Translations under genes and position numbers: made by a program
From: Streptomyces sp. DHE7-1
Lineage (GTDB): Bacteria; Actinomycetota; Actinomycetes; Streptomycetales; Streptomycetaceae
DNA: 64,000 bases
Direction: 5' to 3'
Assembly: GCA_016432725.1 (NCBI GenBank)
Contig: JACJDG010000003.1
Span: 1,922,001-1,986,000, forward strand
Notes under the pieces: model-generated
Databases searched by the model: none
Seen by the model: the letters and a program-made list of their open reading frames with translations, nothing else
What the model was told of the DNA's origin: nothing
In this document: piece after piece, positions 58,699-64,000 of the stretch
Numbering within the stretch: the first letter of the stretch is position 1
Layout: each line of letters opens with the position of its first letter

Positions 58699-59330
58699 TC
58701 AGCCGTTCCAGGCGGGGTGCCTGGGGTCGTCGGCGCGCACGAGGACGTCTGCGGTGCCGGCGGGATCGGCCTCCGCCGCGTAGCGCTCGAACGCGGGGAG
58801 GGTCCAGTGGTCGGGCTCCGGGGTACGGCGGCGCAGGGCGCCCGGGAGAGGAGGACGTGGACGGTCAGGTCGAACGGGAACCAGTGGCGCAGCAGGAGGG
58901 GGCCGTGCAGCAGCAGGATTCCATCGGGCGGGAGTTGGACGTACGGACTGCGGGTGGCACGGTCGGTGGCCGGGTCCCACAGGTCGGGCAGGACGCGGCC
59001 GCTTCCGCCGGGGTCGAGCGGTCCGAAGACCTCGCGCCAGAGGGCGCCGGTGTCGAACCAGCCGCTGTAGTACGACTCGGTGTCCCGTCGGCCGTGCTCC
59101 AGCCGGAGGGACGCGGGGCGCAGGAAGCTCTCCGCACCGACGACGAGCGAGGGCCGCCCGCGTACACGCAGCGCCTCGGCGACGCGGTCGGCGAGGTCGC
59201 CCGGACGGGCGGCCGGTGCTCCGTCGAAGGCGGCACGCGGCCGGCTGCCGCCGTCGGCCGGTTCCAGCTCGAGCAGCCGGTCGGCCAGCCGCTCGGCGAG
59301 CCGGTCCCAGGTGATCGCTTCGAGTCGCAC
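58699..59330 (-). CDS. Uridine kinase-like protein (frame broken once)
   Basis: A 210-residue protein resembling actinobacterial proteins annotated as uridine kinases. RAAFDGAPAARPGDLADRVAEAL stands where the P-loop would be (no classical GKT/S), then SYYSGWFDTGALWREVFGPLDPGG, LLLHGPLLLRHWFPFDLTVHVLLS and, after a frame change, LRRRTPEPDHWTLPAFERY. One base missing at 58840-58843 explains the change. With a degenerate P-loop, enzyme activity is uncertain. The GTG start has a weak ribosome site. Confidence 0.78.
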
Positions 59331-59398
59331 AGGCCCATGATGCCGGGTGCGGGCCGGCGGTGCGGGAGCGGTGGGCCCGGGCGGGGAAGGAATCATCC

Positions 59399-60094
59399 AT
59401 GGCGGTGTCTGCAACTCCCCTGATCCCGCGCGGGCTTGTCGTGGTCCAGCCCCTGCGGCGCAAACGCTGCGCCGGGTGCCGGCGTGGGCCGCTGTCGCTG
59501 CTCGTACTGGAGGACAACAGGGTGCCGCGCTGTCTGGACTGCGCCGACCTCGGACACCTGATCTTCCTGCCGAGGGGGGACACGGCGTTGACCCGCAGGG
59601 CGCGGGAGGAGAGCGCGCTGTGGGCGGTGGTGGTGCGGTTCGACCGGCGCCTGGGCCGCTACGACCGGCGGGGCCTGCTCGTGGAGGAGCCGGCGCTGGC
59701 CCGGGCCGAGGCACGCTGTCTGGCGGACGCGGAGGCACGACGCCGGCGGCGGGCCAGGGACGCCGGGCGCCGGGCGGCCGAGGACGAGCGGTTCACGGCG
59801 GCGTTCGCGGCGGAGATCGTGCGCCTGTATCCCGGGTGCCCGGCCGAGCGGGCGCGGGCGATCGCGGCGCACGCGTCGGCGCGGGGCAGCGGGAGGGTGG
59901 GGCGGAGCGCGGCCGGGCGCGCGCTGGCGCAGGGGGCGGTGACCTCGGCGGTCGTGGCCGCCGTACGGCATGTGGACACTCCGTACGACCAGCTGCTGAT
60001 GAGCGGAGTGGCGCGGTACGAGGCGCGTCGGCGGATCGCTGGGGCCGTCGCCGGCGTGCTGCGGGAGTGGGCCGGGGCCGCCGACGCCGGCTGA
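59399..60094 (+). CDS. DUF2293 domain protein
   Basis: A 231-residue cytoplasmic protein. The N-terminal part has two Cys pairs (KRCAGCRRGPL and RCLDCADL), suggesting a zinc ribbon, then an Arg/Glu-rich helical middle. The C-terminal DUF2293 segment includes IVRLYPGCPAERARAIAAHAS, GRVGRSAAGRALAQGAVTSAVVAAVRHVDTPYD. The function of the family is unknown; the basic content and zinc motif suggest nucleic-acid binding (inference). ATG 59399 is chosen because GGAAGGA precedes it. Confidence 0.85.
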   Translation: MAVSATPLIPRGLVVVQPLRRKRCAGCRRGPLSLLVLEDNRVPRCLDCADLGHLIFLPRGDTALTRRAREESALWAVVVRFDRRLGRYDRRGLLVEEPALARAEARCLADAEARRRRRARDAGRRAAEDERFTAAFAAEIVRLYPGCPAERARAIAAHASARGSGRVGRSAAGRALAQGAVTSAVVAAVRHVDTPYDQLLMSGVARYEARRRIAGAVAGVLREWAGAADAG

Positions 60095-60297
60095 GGGTCC
60101 GGGGCCCGGCCTCCGCCCGCGCGGGGTCGGGGAACAGGCGGCCGGCGATCCGTCGCGGAAGGCCGCCGAGAAAGCGCTGTCCGCCACTCTGCGGGGGTAC
60201 GTACGGGGACGTATCGTGGCCGGAAGGGTGCCGCCCGATGACGCACGGCCCGTCGTACACCCCGTACCCCGGGTACACGTACGCGAGGAACACGACC

Positions 60298-61785
60298 ATG
60301 GCCGATCCCAAGGGGTTCATGACCACGCCGCGGCAGGAGTGGCCGCGGCGGCCCGTCGAGGAACGGGTCCGGGACTGGGACGAGGTCTACGTCCCCGGAG
60401 CGCTGCTGCCCATCATCAGCCGGCAGGCGGACCGCTGCATGGACTGCGGTGTGCCGTTCTGCCACCAGGCCTGTCCGCTGGGCAACCTCATCCCCGAGTG
60501 GAACGACCTGGTCTCCCGGGAGGACTGGCGGGCGGCGAGCGACCGGCTGCACGCGACGAACAACTTCCCCGAGTTCACCGGGCGGCTGTGTCCGGCGCCC
60601 TGTGAGGCGGGGTGCGTGCTCGCGATCAACCAGCCGGCGGTCACCATCAAGAACGTCGAGTGCGCGATCGCCGACCGTGCCTGGGAGGACGGTCTCACTC
60701 CGCCGCGGCCTCCGGAACGCCTGTCGGGCAGGACCGTCGCGGTGATCGGGTCGGGGCCGACGGGGCTCGCCGCGGCGCAGCAGCTGACCCGGGCCGGTCA
60801 CACCGTCGCGGTGTACGAGAAGGACGACCGGCTCGGCGGGCTCATGCGCTACGGCATACCCGAGTTCAAGATGGAGAAGCGGCATCTGGAGCGGCGGCTG
60901 GAGCAGATGCGGGCCGAGGGGACGAAGTTCCGTACCTCGACGACGGTCGGGCGGGACGTACCGGCGGACGAGCTGCGTACGCGTTACGACGCGGTGGTGC
61001 TGGCCACGGGCGCGACGGCGTGGCGGGAACTTCCGGTGCCGGGGCGGGAGTTGCTCGGGATACACCAGGCGATGGAGTACCTGCCGCTGGCCAACCGGGT
61101 GTGCGCGGGGGACCTGGAGGCCTCTCCGCTGTCCGCCGCCGGGAAGCACGTGGTGATCGTGGGCGGCGGGGACACCGGGGCCGACTGCCTGGGCACCGCG
61201 GTGCGTGAGGGCGCCGCGTCCGTTAGCCAGCTGGACATCTACGCGCAGCCGGGTGCCGAGCGCGACGAGGACACCGAGCCGTGGCCGGTGTACCCGAAGA
61301 TCTACCGGCTTTCCGCCGCGCACGAGGAGGCGGGGGAACTGCGGACGGCTCCGGCGGCGGACGCCGACGCCCGGCTGTTCGCGGCGTCGACGCTCCGCTT
61401 CGCCGGGGACGACGGCGGGCACGTCCGGTCGCTGCACTTGGTCGAGGTCGACGAGCGGCGACGGCCGTTGCCCGGCACCGGGCGCACCCTGCCCGTGGAT
61501 CTCGTGCTGCTCGCTCTCGGCTTCTCCGGGCCAGACCGGGAGGACGGGCTCGTCGAGCAGCTGGGACTGGCCATGCAGCCGCGCGGCACGATCGCCCGGG
61601 ACGAGGGTTTCGCCACCAATGTCGCCGGTGTCTTCGCCGCCGGGGACGCGGCGCGCGGCCAGTCGCTCATCGTGTGGGCGATAGCGGAGGGGCGGGCGGT
61701 GGCGGCGGCCGTCGACCACTACCTGACGGGTGGCTCCCGCCTGCCGGCGCCGATATCGGCCTTCGACCGGCCGATGACCGCCTAG
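60298..61785 (+). CDS. gltD: Glutamate synthase small subunit (GltD-like), unpaired
   Basis: A 495-residue flavoprotein. The N-terminal iron-sulfur module has [21 protein letters not shown] and [10 protein letters not shown] cysteine clusters. [21 protein letters not shown] binds [26 protein letters not shown] binds NADPH, and [23 protein letters not shown] closes FAD binding. It normally feeds electrons to the large subunit GltB, but no gltB adjoins it. It may be a second copy or serve another acceptor. A GTACCC-C-GGGTAC palindrome lies at 60264-60276, just before the start. Confidence 0.92.
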   Translation: MADPKGFMTTPRQEWPRRPVEERVRDWDEVYVPGALLPIISRQADRCMDCGVPFCHQACPLGNLIPEWNDLVSREDWRAASDRLHATNNFPEFTGRLCPAPCEAGCVLAINQPAVTIKNVECAIADRAWEDGLTPPRPPERLSGRTVAVIGSGPTGLAAAQQLTRAGHTVAVYEKDDRLGGLMRYGIPEFKMEKRHLERRLEQMRAEGTKFRTSTTVGRDVPADELRTRYDAVVLATGATAWRELPVPGRELLGIHQAMEYLPLANRVCAGDLEASPLSAAGKHVVIVGGGDTGADCLGTAVREGAASVSQLDIYAQPGAERDEDTEPWPVYPKIYRLSAAHEEAGELRTAPAADADARLFAASTLRFAGDDGGHVRSLHLVEVDERRRPLPGTGRTLPVDLVLLALGFSGPDREDGLVEQLGLAMQPRGTIARDEGFATNVAGVFAAGDAARGQSLIVWAIAEGRAVAAAVDHYLTGGSRLPAPISAFDRPMTA

Positions 61786-62096
61786 CCCGGCCGCCCACGC
61801 CCGCTCCCGCCACCCACCGCTTGCCGGCGACGGGTCATCGTCAGGTAGCCGCCCGGGGCAGCTCGGCCGGCAGGCGCGACACCCGCTCGTGCGCGCCGTC
61901 CTCGTCGGAGACGAAGTGCGGCAGGCCGACGAGGGAGCGGTCCTACATGCGCGCGGGATGCGGCCTGCCGGTGTCGGTCCGGACGGCCCTCGGGTCCTGC
62001 GCTGTCGTGCGGCACTCCGTGAGCGTCTGACGGGTCGTGAAATCAAGTCGATTTCACAGCAAGGAAGTTGAGTGAGAAGAATTAATCATCAAACGT
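61786..62096. other. 311-base interval without a supported gene
   Basis: Between gltD and the DUF397 gene. On the minus strand about 33 codons read DRSLVGLPHFVSDEDGAHER... to a stop at about 61840-61842, with natural-looking composition but an in-frame stop immediately upstream. This may be the end of a decayed gene. An AT-rich stretch at 62036-62096 follows the DUF397 stop. Confidence 0.35.
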
Positions 62097-62351
62097 TCAG
62101 GAGAGCAGGAAGTCGGCCACCCCCGCCTTGGCGCCCTCGATGAAGGCGGTCATCTCGTCCGAGGTGTAGATCAGCGCGGGCCCGTCCGGGTCGGTCGACT
62201 GGCGTACGGCGATCCGGCCGTCGGCGAGCTTCATCGCCTCCAGGCAGTTCCCGCCGTTGCCGCCGCTCCAGGGCTTGTGCCACCCCTCGCTGCCCAGCTC
62301 CCGCGCGGGCATGCCGTTGTAGACGCCGCCACGCGGCGTGATGCGATCCAT
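62097..62351 (-). CDS. DUF397 domain protein
   Basis: An 84-residue protein of the DUF397 family. SEGWHKPWSGGNGGNCLEAMKL, IAVRQSTDPDGPALIYTSDEMTAFIEGAKAGVADFLL shows the usual pattern of a conserved Ser/Trp start, a central VRDS-like strand and a C-terminal helix. These small proteins accompany XRE-type regulators in Streptomyces. Its ATG directly follows the regulator's stop, so the two are translated together. Confidence 0.92.
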   Translation of the reverse strand: MDRITPRGGVYNGMPARELGSEGWHKPWSGGNGGNCLEAMKLADGRIAVRQSTDPDGPALIYTSDEMTAFIEGAKAGVADFLLS

Positions 62352-63212
62352 TCACAGCTCCTTGCGGAGATCCCGGAGGATCTCCTTCGTGCGTTGTGCC
62401 GTGGCGGCCTGCGCCGCCATGCGGTCCATGACCTCCAGGTGGGTCGCCACCTCGGAGCGCGCGTCCAGGTAGACCGCGCCGGTCAGGTACTCGCTGTAGA
62501 CCATGTCCGGAAGTTCGGGCACGGCGAACCGGAAGAGCACGAAGGGCCCGTACGTCCCCGGGTGCGGCCCGTTGGCGAACGGGGCGACCTGGAGCGTCAC
62601 GTTGGGCAGCTTCGTGGCCTCGAGCAACTTGTCGATCTGTGCGCGCATCACCTCGGGACCGCCCACCTGCCGTCGCAGGGCGGTCTCGTCCATCACCGCC
62701 CAGAAACGCGGGGCGTCGGGGCGGGTGAGCAGGGTCTGGCGCCGCATCCGCAGCGCGACATGGCGCTCGATGTCGTCGGGGCTGGTCTGGCCGATGGCGC
62801 CCGACTTCAGCACGCCGCGCGCGTAGTCCTCGGTCTGCAGCAGGCCCGGGACGAAGTGCGGCTCGTAGGAGCGGATGAGGCCGGCCGCACCCTCGAGGCT
62901 GACGTACATCGAGAACCAGCCCGGCAGGATGTCGTGGAACCGCTGCCACCATCCCGGCCGGTTGGCCTCCTCGGCGAGCAGGACGAAGAGTTCGGCCTCT
63001 TCGTCGGGAACGCCGTAGGCCTTCAGCAGCAGTTGCAGGTACGGGATCTTGAGGGCGACCTCGGCCATCTCCATCCGGCGGATGGTGGCGGGGGCGACGC
63101 GCAGGACGCGAGCGGCCTCCTCGCGCTTCAGCCCGGCGCGTTCCCGCAGGTCCAGCAGGCGCCGGCCGAGGACCACCTGGCCCACAGTCGGCGCGGACCG
63201 CGGTTCGCTCAC
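62352..63212 (-). CDS. XRE-family regulator with DUF5753 domain
   Basis: A 286-residue regulator. Residues about 12-70 form the helix-turn-helix (RRLLDLRERAGLKREEAARVL; APATIRRMEMAEVALKIPYLQLLL). The rest is the DUF5753 ligand-type domain (WWQRFHDILPGWFSMYVSLEGAAGLIRSYEPHFVPGLLQTEDYARGVL; RRQTLL; FWAVMDETALRR). It forms a unit with the DUF397 gene and reads divergently from an ATPase gene. Related loci (such as abaA and whiJ types) affect Streptomyces development and antibiotic production. Confidence 0.93.
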   Translation of the reverse strand: MSEPRSAPTVGQVVLGRRLLDLRERAGLKREEAARVLRVAPATIRRMEMAEVALKIPYLQLLLKAYGVPDEEAELFVLLAEEANRPGWWQRFHDILPGWFSMYVSLEGAAGLIRSYEPHFVPGLLQTEDYARGVLKSGAIGQTSPDDIERHVALRMRRQTLLTRPDAPRFWAVMDETALRRQVGGPEVMRAQIDKLLEATKLPNVTLQVAPFANGPHPGTYGPFVLFRFAVPELPDMVYSEYLTGAVYLDARSEVATHLEVMDRMAAQAATAQRTKEILRDLRKEL

Positions 63213-63437
63213 GCTCCACCTCCGGCACGATCCGCCATGACAAAAGATTCCTGACAGCCCTGCGGCGCCATTCGAAGACTCGTTCGAGGATCCGCTGGAT
63301 CGCCGATGGTCCCAATTGGCGCCGCTCGAGGTGCTGTTGCGAGCAGTGTGCCACGGCCGCCGACCGAGTCACACAGCACTCTGCATTTTTCAGAGTGACA
63401 CTTGCCAAGTGTTCACGCCGGGGAGATAGTGGCAAGC

Positions 63438-64000
63438 GTGATTCCGTCCCCGCCCTTAGGAACAGACGCCGCCGCGGACCCCCTGCGTCTCGGTGCCGAT
63501 GGGGGTTCCCCGCTCGAACAGGTTCGAGCGCGGGTGGGACGGCGACCCGTGACGGGAGTGCCGACGGCCGCCGTTTCCGCTTCGAGCTGGCCGCGCACCC
63601 CGGCTCCGCCGCCCAGGCCAGGCGGGTGGCGCGTGCCCGGCTGACCGGCTGGTCGGTGTGCGAGGACACCTGCGACACCGCGGCCCTGGTCATATCCGAG
63701 CTGGTCACCAACGCGATCGTGCACACCGCGAGCAGCCGTGTCGTGTGCGAGCTGCACGACCACGACGACACCGTGCGCATAGCCGTGCACGACGAGGGCT
63801 GCGCACCCGGCGAGCCCCACCCCTCCCCGCAGCGGCCCGACGAGGAGCACGGGAGGGGACTGCTCCTGGTGGACGCGCTGTGCCGGGCCTGGGGTGCCCA
63901 GGAACGCGGACCCGGACTGCTGGTCTGGGCCGAGCTGGCCCGGCAGACCGACGCGGCCCACGACACCGCCGAACCGCGCAACGACCTGGGCTGGGGCACC
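63438..64000 (+). CDS. HATPase (anti-sigma factor-like serine kinase), 3' end outside window; frame broken once
   Basis: GHKL-fold ATPase of the RsbW/SpoIIAB type. After one base is restored at 63554-63556 the protein reads through FRFELAAHPGSAAQARRVAR and TAALVISELVTNAIVHTASS (N-box), IAVHDEGCAPGEP (G1 box) and RGLLLVDALCRAWGA (G2 region) to the window edge. The start is the GTG at 63438 with GGGAGA upstream. Divergent pairing with an XRE/DUF397 unit is a common Streptomyces triad. Confidence 0.85.

Noticed and set aside
59659..62046. 795-codon minus-strand frame opposite DUF2293 and gltD
   Set aside because: It is antisense to two well-supported genes with good motifs and ribosome sites.
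63515..63535. tRNA T-arm-like GGTTCGAGC
   Set aside because: No acceptor, D or anticodon arms surround it, and it lies in the coding start of the ATPase gene.

Overview
The window is high-GC actinobacterial chromosome, almost certainly Streptomyces. It carries WhiA, an RbpA-family RNA polymerase-binding protein, OpcA, mycothiol-type and DUF397/XRE genes, frequent GTG starts and ATGA/GTGA overlaps. The gene order (tkt-tal-zwf-opcA-pgl ... pgi ... secG-tpiA-pgk-gap ... whiA-yvcK-rapZ-uvrC ... uvrA ... uvrB) is a typical Streptomyces core arrangement.

Layout. 1-6122: pentose-phosphate operon (tkt partial, tal, zwf, opcA, pgl), closed by a strong terminator. 6309-7280: two small exported proteins. 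7332-14000: a sugar ABC transporter (two permeases and a binding protein), a GH13 glucosidase and a second binding protein, with related palindromes in the control regions. 14114-17732: PadR regulator plus ABC ATPase and FtsX-type permease. 17784-23716: pgi, an RbpA paralogue, secG, tpiA, pgk and gap on the minus strand. 24013-26965: large secreted M14 carboxypeptidase. 27117-32463: whiA, yvcK, rapZ and uvrC. 32794-36517: a conserved actinobacterial protein, a Tat-exported Rieske protein, and a LacI regulator with a PfkB sugar kinase. 36626-43664: uvrA, a mycothiol-dependent-family enzyme, a metallo-beta-lactamase-fold hydrolase, aroQ and an MFS transporter. 43907-48901: cation antiporter, TerC under an apparent yybP-ykoY (Mn2+) riboswitch, a TerD fusion protein and TerD. 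49081-53301: uvrB, an MHYT sensor and a glycerophosphodiester phosphodiesterase. 53408-58647: ogt, VOC protein, pseudouridine catabolism pair, methyltransferase, CorA. 58699-64000: uridine-kinase-like protein, DUF2293, an unpaired gltD-type protein, and a DUF397/XRE/ATPase regulatory triad running off the edge.

Functionally, the left 24 kb holds most enzymes linking glycolysis and the oxidative and non-oxidative pentose-phosphate pathway, next to alpha-glucoside-type uptake genes. The middle holds all three UvrABC excision-repair genes and a whiA developmental cluster. The right part holds metal and stress functions and regulators.

Caution on sequence quality: about 20 genes, including essential or universally intact ones (pgi, uvrA, uvrB, uvrC, whiA), are broken by single missing bases, nearly all inside runs of G or C. 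Restoring one base at each place (27 in total) gives full-length proteins of normal size. I read these as sequencing or assembly errors, not pseudogenes, and annotate each gene across the break.
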